Shown: positions 1 to 5,692, counted from the first letter of the stretch. The stretch is DNA of 6,261 nt from an uncultured Treponema sp. (GCA_946538875.1 CAMNHD010000099.1:1-6261); one strand, 5' to 3'. The notes: generated by a model not told the origin, from the sequence alone. Made by a program: numbers and translations.

Positions 1-48
1 CAGAGCATCCGTCTGCTCAAAAAGTTTTTCGTTGTCTTGTTCAGTCAT
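1..48 (-). CDS. N-terminal fragment of an unidentified protein, cut by the window edge
   Basis: On the minus strand an ATG at 48-46 opens a frame without stop to the window edge, giving MTEQDNEKLFEQTDAL (16 codons). It begins 20 bp after the pdxT stop on the same strand, so it may be a third gene of the pdxST transcript. The acidic, glutamine-rich start looks cytosolic, with no signal peptide. No good Shine-Dalgarno site precedes this ATG. An in-frame ATG at 87-85, overlapping the end of pdxT, and a GTG at 54-52 are alternative starts, but neither has a better ribosome site. I do not recognise the product from so few residues. Confidence 0.45.
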   Translation of the reverse strand, partial: MTEQDNEKLFEQTDAL

Positions 49-68
49 GTGCACAAGTATACAAAAAA

Positions 69-695
69 TTATCCCGTGTGAAAACATAGTGCATGATTTT
101 TGCTGTGGTCTTTGGAAATGATGGTGGTTTTGACCTCATTCACAAAACGCTCGTGAATTCTTTTATCACTTCCCATCTCGGGATGAAAAGCCATTGCCAT
201 CTGATTCTTATACTGTACCGCTACAATTTTCTCATCCATCCGGGCAAGAACCTTTACCTTTGGATTTTCAATTTTTTCAACAAATGGTGCACGGATAAAA
301 GTCATCTCAAACTGTCCCAAACTGTCAAAGCTGCCTTTCTTTACAAAGCTTCCCAGCTGACGGCCATAGGCGTTCCTTTTTACCGTGACGGGCAAGGTTC
401 CAAGGTGCACTGTTTCATCTCCGCTTATATGCTCAGAAAGAAGAATGAGCCCTGCACAAGTTGCAAGAACAGGTGTGCCGGAAAGAATCAAATTCTTCAG
501 GCTGTCATACATATCGAGCTCACGGATCAGCTTTCCCTGGACAGTACTTTCCCCGCCAGGAAAAACAAGGCCGTTCAAAATGTTTTCCGTCATGTCGGAT
601 TTTTTTCTAAGCTCAACACATTCCACCCCAAGGGACTCAAGCATTTTTTTATGCTCGGCAAAAGCCCCCTGCACAGAAAGAATTCCAACCTTCAT
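69..695 (-). CDS. pdxT: Pyridoxal 5'-phosphate synthase glutaminase subunit PdxT
   Basis: Class I glutamine amidotransferase subunit of the DXP-independent PLP synthase. It hydrolyses glutamine and channels ammonia to PdxS in the cytosol. The 208-residue protein shows the family landmarks: N-terminal VGILSVQGAF (3-12), the oxyanion/glutamine motif PGGESTV (46-52), nucleophile Cys80 in ATCAGL, RNAYGRQ (107-113), the FIRAPF segment with Arg135, and the His171-x-Glu173 pair in FHPEMG that completes the triad. It is slightly longer than usual because of a tail after about residue 190 (SKDHSKNHALCFHTG). The start ATG immediately follows the pdxS TAG stop. Its ribosome site AAGGGG (minus strand, 703-708) lies inside the last pdxS codons, so translation is probably coupled to pdxS and keeps the subunits near stoichiometric. 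Identification is very secure. Confidence 0.97.
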   Translation of the reverse strand: MKVGILSVQGAFAEHKKMLESLGVECVELRKKSDMTENILNGLVFPGGESTVQGKLIRELDMYDSLKNLILSGTPVLATCAGLILLSEHISGDETVHLGTLPVTVKRNAYGRQLGSFVKKGSFDSLGQFEMTFIRAPFVEKIENPKVKVLARMDEKIVAVQYKNQMAMAFHPEMGSDKRIHERFVNEVKTTIISKDHSKNHALCFHTG

Positions 696-1571
696 CTACC
701 GTCCCCTTTCTTCCATAATCAACTTTATTTCATTTTCATTGATTCCGACCATTGCCTCTCCCAGGTCCTCGGAAAGTTCCGCAATCAGTTTTGAATCTGT
801 ATAATTCGTGACAGCCTTTACAATTGCCTGTGCGCGTTTTGCAGGATCACCAGATTTAAAAATACCTGAACCGACAAAAACACCTTCTGCCCCAAGCTGC
901 ATCATAAGAGCCGCATCGGCAGGAGTTGCAACTCCTCCGGCAGCAAAGTTCACTACAGGAAGACGCTTGTTCTTGTGAACAGAAAGAACAAGTTCATAAG
1001 GTACCTGCAAAGTTTTCGCAGCCTCAAACAGTTCATCTTCCCTCATGGAACTTATTTTTGCAATTTCTGAATTCATTTTTCTCATGTGACGCACAGCCTG
1101 GACAATATCACCTGTTCCCGGTTCACCCTTAGTCCTTATCATGGAAGCGCCCTCATTAATCCGCCTGAGGGCTTCTCCCAAATCACGTGCACCGCAGACA
1201 AAAGGAACCTTGAACTCCCTCTTGTTGATATGATAGACATCATCGGCCGGAGACAAAACCTCAGACTCATCAATATAGTCAATTTCAATTGCCTCAAGAA
1301 TCTGGGCCTCTACAAAATGTCCAATGCGGCATTTTGCCATGACAGGAATTGAAACAGCTTCCTGAATCCCCTTAATCATTTTTGGATCACTCATCCTGGA
1401 AACACCACCGGCAGCCCTGATATCTGCGGGGATTCTCTCCAAAGCCATTACGGCACAAGCTCCTGCAGCCTCTGCAATCCTGGCCTGTTCCGGTGTGGTA
1501 ACGTCCATGATAACCCCGCCCTTAAGCATTTGTGCAAGGCCTTTATTCAATTCGTACTGTGTATTTTCCAT
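696..1571 (-). CDS. pdxS: Pyridoxal 5'-phosphate synthase lyase subunit PdxS
   Basis: Synthase subunit that condenses ribose 5-phosphate, glyceraldehyde 3-phosphate and ammonia from PdxT into PLP. In characterised homologues it forms a dodecamer of beta/alpha barrels decorated with PdxT. At 291 residues it is full length. Visible landmarks are Asp23 in [11 protein letters not shown], the signature [11 protein letters not shown] (42-52), Lys80 in VMAKCRIGH (the substrate Schiff-base lysine, Lys81 in B. subtilis numbering), [13 protein letters not shown] (98-110), Lys148 in [10 protein letters not shown] (the second catalytic lysine, Lys149 in B. subtilis) and the phosphate-binding glycine segments [12 protein letters not shown] and [11 protein letters not shown]. 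The start is supported by GAGGAG (1580-1585, minus strand) 8 nt upstream of the ATG. It is the first gene of a pdxST operon, divergent from a PdxR-like regulator. Confidence 0.98.
   Translation of the reverse strand: MENTQYELNKGLAQMLKGGVIMDVTTPEQARIAEAAGACAVMALERIPADIRAAGGVSRMSDPKMIKGIQEAVSIPVMAKCRIGHFVEAQILEAIEIDYIDESEVLSPADDVYHINKREFKVPFVCGARDLGEALRRINEGASMIRTKGEPGTGDIVQAVRHMRKMNSEIAKISSMREDELFEAAKTLQVPYELVLSVHKNKRLPVVNFAAGGVATPADAALMMQLGAEGVFVGSGIFKSGDPAKRAQAIVKAVTNYTDSKLIAELSEDLGEAMVGINENEIKLIMEERGR
703..708 (-). promoter_or_regulatory. Ribosome binding site of pdxT inside pdxS
   Basis: Reads AAGGGG on the minus strand, 7 nt before the pdxT ATG, and lies within the last codons of pdxS (Glu-Arg-Gly-Arg-stop). 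Because the pdxS stop and pdxT start form an uninterrupted TAGATG, this site supports the chosen pdxT start and suggests that ribosomes ending pdxS reinitiate here. Confidence 0.7.
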
Positions 1572-1579
1572 AATTTCTT

Positions 1580-1585
1580 CTCCTC
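1580..1585 (-). promoter_or_regulatory. Ribosome binding site of pdxS
   Basis: Reads GAGGAG on the minus strand, followed by 8 nt before the pdxS ATG. This is a strong Shine-Dalgarno match at usual spacing, and it fixes the pdxS start. Confidence 0.8.
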
Positions 1586-1630
1586 GTTTTCAAAAGCACT
1601 TGTCTTTGTGAATCAACAGGCTTTTTTGCA

Positions 1631-1659
1631 TAGATACTTTATTGTTTTCATGGTATTAT
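1631..1659 (+). promoter_or_regulatory. Candidate promoter of the PdxR-like regulator gene
   Basis: TAGATA (1631-1636, 4 of 6 positions) and TATTAT (1654-1659, 5 of 6) are separated by 17 bp. The predicted start near 1666 would give a leader of about 40 nt. The -10 box sits in the centre and right arm of the dyad at 1645-1664, so a protein bound there should block this promoter, consistent with autorepression. Confidence 0.4.
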
Positions 1660-1664
1660 GAAAA
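1636..1664 (-). promoter_or_regulatory. Candidate promoter of pdxST
   Basis: On the minus strand TTTTCA (1659-1664) and TAAAGT (1636-1641) are separated by 17 bp. Each hexamer matches 4 of 6 positions of the sigma70 consensus. The predicted start near 1629 would give a leader of about 58 nt. The match is modest, which fits a promoter that needs an activator. The -35 box lies in one arm of the dyad at 1645-1664. Inferred from sequence only. Confidence 0.35.
1645..1664. promoter_or_regulatory. Candidate operator dyad shared by pdxST and the regulator gene
   Basis: TTTTCAT-N6-ATGAAAA is a perfect inverted repeat with 7-bp arms, the only one of that length I found in the 135-bp divergent gap. 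It overlaps the candidate -10 of the regulator gene and the candidate -35 of pdxST. MocR/PdxR regulators commonly sit divergent to the genes they control and bind in the shared gap. A further TTTTCA word occurs at 1587-1592, inside the pdxS leader. Binding by the neighbouring regulator is inferred. Confidence 0.45.
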
Positions 1665-1706
1665 TGTTCAAATCGATCTTTTTTTACATGCCAGAGGAAA
1701 ATACAA

Positions 1707-3116
1707 ATGCTAAGCTACAATCTCTCTCAAGCAACCGGACCACTCTATAAATCTCTATACAACTTTATACGCCAGGACATTCAAAGCGGAAAACTAAAGG
1801 CGCACGAAAAACTGCCGTCAAAAAGAAGCCTTGCCCGCAATCTTGGCATTAGTACCATTTCAATTGAAAACGCCTATGACCAGTTGATCAGCGAAGGCTA
1901 CATTTATGCAATTCAAAAAAAAGGCTATTTTGTTTCAGAAATAGAAGACATAGACAAGCTAAAGACAAAAAGCGTTTCAAGACAGCCACTCATAATAAAC
2001 ACAAACCCTGACCACAAAAACCTTCAAAAATACACATTTGATTTCTCATCAAATAAAATTGAAAACTCAAATTTTCCGTTTTCCATCTGGGCAAAATTAC
2101 TCCGTGAGACAATTTCCCAAAAAGAAAAGGAGCTCCTGGAACTGTCTCCATGCAGCGGAGTAAGAGCACTTAGGGAGGCAATTGCCGCACATCTTGAATC
2201 ATTCCGCGGAATGAGCGTGCACCCTGACCAGATAATTGTCGGAGCCGGAACAGAATATCTGTATGGACTATTAATCAAACTGCTTGGAAACGACAAACTT
2301 TACTGCATAGAAAATCCCGGTTACAAAAAGCTGAAACAAATTTATGAAGCAAACAATGCCCGCTGCATTCCAATCCAAATGGATGACAAGGGACTTTCCG
2401 TTGAACAGCTCAGAAAAGCCGGGGGGCAAATTGCCCACATAAGTCCAACCCATCACTTTCCCACCGGAATCTGCATGATGGCAACACGCCGCTACGAAAT
2501 GCTTGCCTGGGCAAATGAAAAAGAAAACAGCTACATAATTGAAGACGACTACGACAGCGAATTCCGTTTAAAAGGCAAACCTATCCCGCCGCTTTTCAGT
2601 CTTGATGTTTTTGGAAAAGTAATTTACATGAACACATTTTCAAAGTCCCTCACATCAACAATCCGGATCAGCTACATGATTCTTCCCGAAAAACTTGCAG
2701 ATTTGTTTTATCAGAAACTATCTTTTTTTTCATGCACAGTTTCCACATTTGAGCAGTACACACTTGCATCTTTTATAAGCAAGGGATATTTTGAAAAACA
2801 TATAAACCGCATGAGACTCCATTACGGCAGAAAACGAACCCGCGTTATTGAAATCATAAAAAAAATATTTCCGCCTGATGAATGTAAAATCATAGAAAAC
2901 GATTCCGGCCTGCATTTTATTCTCGAACTGAACACAAAGAAGTCCGACCTCAAAATAAAAAATGACTTGCACGTAAAAGGAATTCACATCAGTTCCGTCA
3001 CAGACTTTGAAATGCTAGAAAATACGGCAGACAAACATCAGTTTATCCTGAATTATTCAAACATTGACACAGAAGGCCTGAAACTTGCACTGAAAAAACT
3101 AAAAGAAATCTGTTGA
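1707..3116 (+). CDS. pdxR: MocR-family transcriptional regulator, PdxR type (GntR winged helix fused to aminotransferase-like domain)
   Basis: Probable PLP-sensing regulator of the adjacent pdxST genes. Residues about 11-78 form a GntR-type winged helix (GPLYKSLYNFIRQDI, then LPSKRSLARNLGIS and the wing IQKKGYF). A linker leads to a fold-type I aminotransferase-like domain (about 108-469) with GAGTEYLYGLL (179-189), SPTHHFPTG (246-254), EDDYDSEF (279-286, Asp280 the likely pyridine-nitrogen ligand) and TFSKSLTSTIRISY, where Lys313 should bind PLP and Arg320 sits 7 residues later as in MocR proteins. The length (469) is typical. The ribosome site AGAGGA (1693-1698) is 8 nt before the ATG. In the last strand (FILNYSNID) no arginine is seen, unlike amino-acid-binding GabR, which fits a PLP sensor rather than an enzyme. 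The gene is AT-rich with A-ending codons, unlike the right-hand transporters. The MocR class is certain and PdxR function is inferred from position. Confidence 0.88.
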   Translation: MLSYNLSQATGPLYKSLYNFIRQDIQSGKLKAHEKLPSKRSLARNLGISTISIENAYDQLISEGYIYAIQKKGYFVSEIEDIDKLKTKSVSRQPLIINTNPDHKNLQKYTFDFSSNKIENSNFPFSIWAKLLRETISQKEKELLELSPCSGVRALREAIAAHLESFRGMSVHPDQIIVGAGTEYLYGLLIKLLGNDKLYCIENPGYKKLKQIYEANNARCIPIQMDDKGLSVEQLRKAGGQIAHISPTHHFPTGICMMATRRYEMLAWANEKENSYIIEDDYDSEFRLKGKPIPPLFSLDVFGKVIYMNTFSKSLTSTIRISYMILPEKLADLFYQKLSFFSCTVSTFEQYTLASFISKGYFEKHINRMRLHYGRKRTRVIEIIKKIFPPDECKIIENDSGLHFILELNTKKSDLKIKNDLHVKGIHISSVTDFEMLENTADKHQFILNYSNIDTEGLKLALKKLKEIC

Positions 3117-3135
3117 ATTCAACAAAATGTTTTTT
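3111..3135 (+). terminator. Weak candidate terminator overlapping the regulator stop codon
   Basis: A perfect 14-bp palindrome TGTTGAATTCAACA (3111-3124) contains the TGA stop of the regulator gene. It is followed by AAATG and a run of six T (3130-3135). The RNA stem would be only 5 bp with an AATT loop and is AU-rich, so as an intrinsic terminator it is weak. A still shorter stem AACA/TGTT sits directly against the T run. Confidence 0.3.
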
Positions 3136-3144
3136 ATAAATATG

Positions 3145-3245
3145 GCGTTGCGCCGGTTCCCGTCGCCGCTATGTCCGCCCTTCGCTCCCGCTCATACCAG
3201 CCGGCCTCCGGCCGCCTGGTACTTTGGGGCTCCCAGCGCTAACGC
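3145..3245. repeat. GC-rich foldable intergenic island, candidate dispersed repeat
   Basis: This unit of about 101 bp is far more GC-rich than its flanks and fills most of the gap between the convergent regulator and nitroreductase genes. Its ends are inverted repeats: GCGTT-GCGC (3145-3153) pairs with GCGC-t-AACGC (3236-3245), and pairing continues inward with GG/CC and CCC/GGG (3159-3161 with 3227-3229). Nested inside is a strong hairpin at 3195-3221. No convincing gene is present: short ATG frames exist but have no ribosome site. It could work as a bidirectional transcript-end structure, a MITE-like or REP-like repeat, or a structured RNA. Repetition elsewhere cannot be seen from this window. 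Confidence 0.5.
3195..3221. other. Strong hairpin inside the GC-rich island
   Basis: TACCAG pairs with CTGGTA and, after one C-C mismatch, CGGCC pairs with GGCCG around the loop TCC. That gives 11 base pairs in 27 nt. No T run follows on either strand within a few bases, so it is not a classical intrinsic terminator. Confidence 0.65.
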
Positions 3246-3257
3246 AGTCAAAAAACT

Positions 3258-4094
3258 TTAGCCAATTACCCAGGAAGTAATGTAATCAGTTTTTTCCGGA
3301 GCATTCACTGTAGGATTAAGCTTTTCAAAATGACCTGGCAATCCCTTTTCCCTGGCTGCAAGTTCAAAATGATTAAAAGCAATTCCCATATCTACAAGCT
3401 GTACATCAAAGTTTTCAGAAGCTGCCAGAGAATGTTTTTCATAAAAATGGAATGCCTTTCCGTCATAAAGGACACGCCATGGCTGTTTGTTTACAGCGGA
3501 GGGTGCGAGACGGACAAATTCAAGAGCTTCTTCATAGTCAGGACAATCTGATGCAGAAAGAGGAGACTCAAAATTATTTTTAAAGAAAATCTTATCCCAT
3601 GAAAGTCTGCTGTCAGCCTTTAAGTTTGCCCTCATGATTTTTTCAAAAAAGCGCTTCCTGCCAGTTCCGTATCCAATAGGACAAATGATTGTAAAAATTT
3701 CATCAGGGGCAGGCTTCATTGCTTCTGCAAAAGCACCACGGTCAAAAGTACCGCCAATCCAGCAGGTGCCAAGTCCCAGGCTTGTCATATAAAGCACAAG
3801 CTGTTCAAATTCGTATCCGATGGCTTCTTCTGCATCTTCAGATTTTTTTACGGCAACACCGAGAAACAGATTTGCATTTTTGATTATTCCGTAGGTTCCA
3901 AGCTTTTCGCCTTGAGCAGAAGTCGCTTTTTCAATAAATTTGATCCTGATTTTTTGACCAAAAGGATTTGTTATTTTTTCTGCATAGTCCATAATTTTCT
4001 GACGAGTGTCAGTACTTACTTCCTTTGAAGAAAAAGTCCTCATGCTATACCGGCTTTTTACAGCCTCTGTTAAATTAAAAGGTAAATTACTCAT
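3258..4094 (-). CDS. Nitroreductase family protein (TM1586-like, FMN-dependent oxidoreductase)
   Basis: Predicted cytosolic flavoprotein of the nitroreductase superfamily, 278 residues, substrate unknown. The N-terminal half carries SRYSMRTFSSKEV (14-26), the FMN-phosphate type of segment, and SLGLGTCWIGGTF (105-117). The second half carries LAPSAVNKQPWRV (196-208) and VDMGIAFNHFELAAREKGLPG (within 234-254). In classical nitroreductases the APS..QPW motif follows soon after the N-terminal arginine motif. Here it comes late, which matches the group of longer proteins I know as putative TM nitroreductases, thought to be a fused pair of half-domains. The start chosen is the only ATG before the SRYSMR motif. 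No Shine-Dalgarno site precedes it, and a promoter-like sequence lies only a few bases upstream. The gene is convergent with the regulator and appears to be a single-gene transcript between two GC-rich islands. Family is sure, role unknown. Confidence 0.88.
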   Translation of the reverse strand: MSNLPFNLTEAVKSRYSMRTFSSKEVSTDTRQKIMDYAEKITNPFGQKIRIKFIEKATSAQGEKLGTYGIIKNANLFLGVAVKKSEDAEEAIGYEFEQLVLYMTSLGLGTCWIGGTFDRGAFAEAMKPAPDEIFTIICPIGYGTGRKRFFEKIMRANLKADSRLSWDKIFFKNNFESPLSASDCPDYEEALEFVRLAPSAVNKQPWRVLYDGKAFHFYEKHSLAASENFDVQLVDMGIAFNHFELAAREKGLPGHFEKLNPTVNAPEKTDYITSWVIG

Positions 4095-4103
4095 AATTCA
4101 AAT

Positions 4104-4132
4104 ATAGTAACATACAATTAAATTGACTGCAA
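4104..4132 (-). promoter_or_regulatory. Candidate promoter of the nitroreductase gene, implying a near-leaderless mRNA
   Basis: On the minus strand TTGCAG (4127-4132) and TACTAT (4104-4109) are 17 bp apart. Transcription would begin near 4097, only about 3 nt before the ATG at 4094, and no ribosome site is present. The spacer contains the 11-bp palindrome CAATT-A-AATTG (4115-4125), a possible operator, although such words arise easily in AT-rich DNA. Confidence 0.4.
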
Positions 4133-4156
4133 TATGATATTCAGTAAACTTTTCCA

Positions 4157-4320
4157 TCCGGCTACGCCCGGCTTGGAGGGCGCGGGCCGGAAGGCACGGC
4201 GGCCACCGCGACAGCGGGGGCTGGAGTGGGTAGGGACCCACGGAACCCGGAATGACGGGGATCTTGAGTGCGGTGTTCCTTACTTTTGCAGGGGAATGCC
4301 ACAGAGATGCCCCGTCCGGA
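4157..4320. repeat. GC-rich island of successive hairpins, candidate dispersed repeat
   Basis: About 164 bp of GC-rich DNA, starting TCCGGC and ending TCCGGA, lies between the transporter stop and the nitroreductase promoter. It folds into a series of stems. 4157-4191: TCCGGC/GCCGGA plus CGCCC/GGGCG. 4202-4221: GCC-CCGC/GCGG-GGC around GACA. 4226-4241: GTGGGT/ACCCAC around AGGG. 4246-4259: CCCG/CGGG. 4255-4315: ACGGGG-ATCT with AGAT-g-CCCCGT, enclosing GGTGTTCC/GGAATGCC (4272-4279 with 4293-4300, two G-U type pairs). The 4246-4259 and 4255-4315 stems share bases and are alternatives. Composition and structure differ from both flanking genes. It shares no obvious sequence with the island at 3145-3245. 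It may be a mobile or REP-like repeat or a transcript-end structure. Confidence 0.5.
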
Positions 4321-4336
4321 TTATGAAGTCAAATAT

Positions 4337-5635
4337 TTATTTTTTTGAATTGTCTGTCTTTTTTACAAAGAAGAGGCTCAGGAGCAGGGCCACGCAGTAG
4401 AGTGCGAGGGTTGCGAAGAGCACGTACTGGTAACCTGTGGGGTTCACCGTGGTGCCGTGGAGTTCTACTTCCTTGCCGAAGTGTTTTACTATCCATGAGG
4501 CCATCTGGTTGCCGGAAAGGCCTGCGAATGCCCATGCGGAAAGGGTGATTCCGTGAATTGCGGAGATGTTGCCCATGCCGTAGTGGTCGGAGAGGAGGGT
4601 CGGGACGTTGGAGAATCCTCCGCCGTAGCCTGCGTTCACAAAGAAAATCAGTGTCAGTACAAAGATTATGAGCAGGATGTTTCCGCTGCCGTTTTCGATT
4701 CCGCGGGTTGCGATTACGATGCCTGTGAATGCGATTGAAAGGATGAAGATGAGCTTGTAGATTGTGTTGCGGTCACGGAGTTTGTCTGCCCATGCGCTGA
4801 AGCCCAGACGTCCGCCTGCGTTGAAAATGGCGGAAATTGTGGAGATGATTGCGGCTGCTCCGCCCAGACCGATGCACTTGACGATAGCCTTTTCCTGTGA
4901 GATGAGTGCCAGGCCGCATGTGATGTTGATGTAGAACATGAGCCAGATGCCGATGTAGTTGATGATTGGCTTTGACTTGAGTGTTGCGATGATACCCTGT
5001 TCCTTGGTCTTTGTGGTCGGTTCGTGCCAGTCGGCCGGTTTTGCAAGGAGGAGGTGTCCGACGAACATCATCACGAAGTATACGGCGGCCAGTATGTAGA
5101 ACATCTTGTAGATTCCGTCTTTTCCCAGATTGTTCATGAGTGCCTGCATGATTGGGGAGGCGATTGCCTTTGCGGCTCCGAAACCTGCTACTGCCAGTCC
5201 TGTGGCAAGGCCTTTTTTGTCCTGGAACCAGAGCATGAGGGTCTTGACTGGTGAAAGGTAACCGGTTCCGAGTCCGATTCCCATTACGAATCCGTAGCTT
5301 ACGTAGATACCGATGAGCGAGACGAGGCTTTTCTGGTGTACTCCGCCGTAATAGATGAAGAAGCCAGTTCCTGCCATGCCCAGGGCAAAGCAGATTGTTG
5401 CGATGAGGGAAGACTTGTGGATGTTGCGTTCCACGAGGTTTCCGAGGAATGCGGCTGACATGCCAAGGAAGAAAATGGCAAAGCTGAATGCCCACTCTAC
5501 GGCACCTTTGGAGAATCCAATGTAGTCGGCAATCTCTTTGCTGAAGATGGACCAGCAGTACACTGTACCGATGCTGCAGTGGAGCAGCAGGGCGGGTATG
5601 GCTGCGCGGAGCCATTTGTTCTGGATGTTTTTCAT
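4337..5635 (-). CDS. MFS transporter of the oxalate/formate antiporter (OFA) family
   Basis: Inner-membrane carrier of 432 residues with about 12 hydrophobic helices, first at about 9-31 and last at about 401-424. OFA hallmarks are LLHCSIGTVYCWSIF (17-31), GLGTGYLSPVKTLMLWF (121-137) followed by GLATGLAVAGFGAAKAI, the loop-8/9 motif NAGGRLGFSAWADKLRDRN (272-290, Arg276) and NISAIHGITLSAWAFAGLSG (356-375). A hydrophilic loop at 198-222 separates the two six-helix halves. No lysine or arginine occurs in the predicted helix 11 region (355-383), whereas OxlT uses a helix-11 lysine to bind oxalate, so oxalate is not a safe substrate guess and a small monocarboxylate is possible. The ribosome site AAAGAGG lies 5 nt before the ATG. 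The gene uses many C-ending codons (TTC, AAC, ATC), unlike the regulator gene. It has its own promoter downstream of the NhaC-like gene on the same strand. Confidence 0.9.
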   Translation of the reverse strand: MKNIQNKWLRAAIPALLLHCSIGTVYCWSIFSKEIADYIGFSKGAVEWAFSFAIFFLGMSAAFLGNLVERNIHKSSLIATICFALGMAGTGFFIYYGGVHQKSLVSLIGIYVSYGFVMGIGLGTGYLSPVKTLMLWFQDKKGLATGLAVAGFGAAKAIASPIMQALMNNLGKDGIYKMFYILAAVYFVMMFVGHLLLAKPADWHEPTTKTKEQGIIATLKSKPIINYIGIWLMFYINITCGLALISQEKAIVKCIGLGGAAAIISTISAIFNAGGRLGFSAWADKLRDRNTIYKLIFILSIAFTGIVIATRGIENGSGNILLIIFVLTLIFFVNAGYGGGFSNVPTLLSDHYGMGNISAIHGITLSAWAFAGLSGNQMASWIVKHFGKEVELHGTTVNPTGYQYVLFATLALYCVALLLSLFFVKKTDNSKK

Positions 5636-5662
5636 AAAAACCTCTTTGATGATGTTGGTGAA

Positions 5663-5681
5663 ATCACATTTTTGATGTGAT
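5663..5681. promoter_or_regulatory. Dyad ATCACAT-N5-ATGTGAT at the transporter transcription start
   Basis: A perfect 7-bp-arm inverted repeat beginning at the predicted -10 box and covering the predicted transcription start (about 5675). The half-site order is TCACA then TGTGA, the reverse of the CRP consensus. A further GTGA at 5658-5661 makes GTGA-AA-TCAC with its left arm. It is probably an operator; as RNA it would be only partly transcribed. The binding protein is unknown. Confidence 0.45.
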
Positions 5682-5692
5682 ATTGTATCAAA
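5671..5692. promoter_or_regulatory. Dyad TTTGAT-N10-ATCAAA over the transporter -10 box
   Basis: Six-base perfect arms with ATAT at the exact centre make a 22-bp imperfect palindrome that covers the -10 box at 5682-5687 and shares bases with the dyad at 5663-5681. A protein bound here should block the promoter. FNR sites use TTGAT and ATCAA with a 4-bp spacer, so the 10-bp spacing argues against FNR. Confidence 0.45.

Noticed and set aside
93..794. Long plus-strand open frame of 233 codons opposite pdxT
   Set aside because: It lies antisense to the clearly identified pdxT and the end of pdxS, has no ribosome site and its translation resembles no protein family.
1572..1706. Riboswitch in the pdxS leader
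   Set aside because: The leader is short and AT-rich and shows no stable extended structure. Protein control by the divergent regulator is the simpler explanation.
3145..4320. CRISPR array or IS element with transposase
   Set aside because: There are no regularly spaced direct repeats and no transposase frame. The two islands do not share sequence with each other.
4134..4400. Plus-strand open frame of 88 codons through the GC-rich island
   Set aside because: It has no ribosome site, runs into the antisense of the transporter, and its Gly/Arg/Pro-rich translation reflects base composition. The island's hairpins explain it better.
4773..5615. Minus-strand open frame of 280 codons
   Set aside because: It is another frame of the OFA transporter. 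Its very high Arg, His and Ser content is typical of a shadow of a GC-rich coding frame.
5663..5681. CRP binding site
   Set aside because: The half-sites are in the order TCACA then TGTGA, the reverse of the CRP consensus TGTGA-N6-TCACA.
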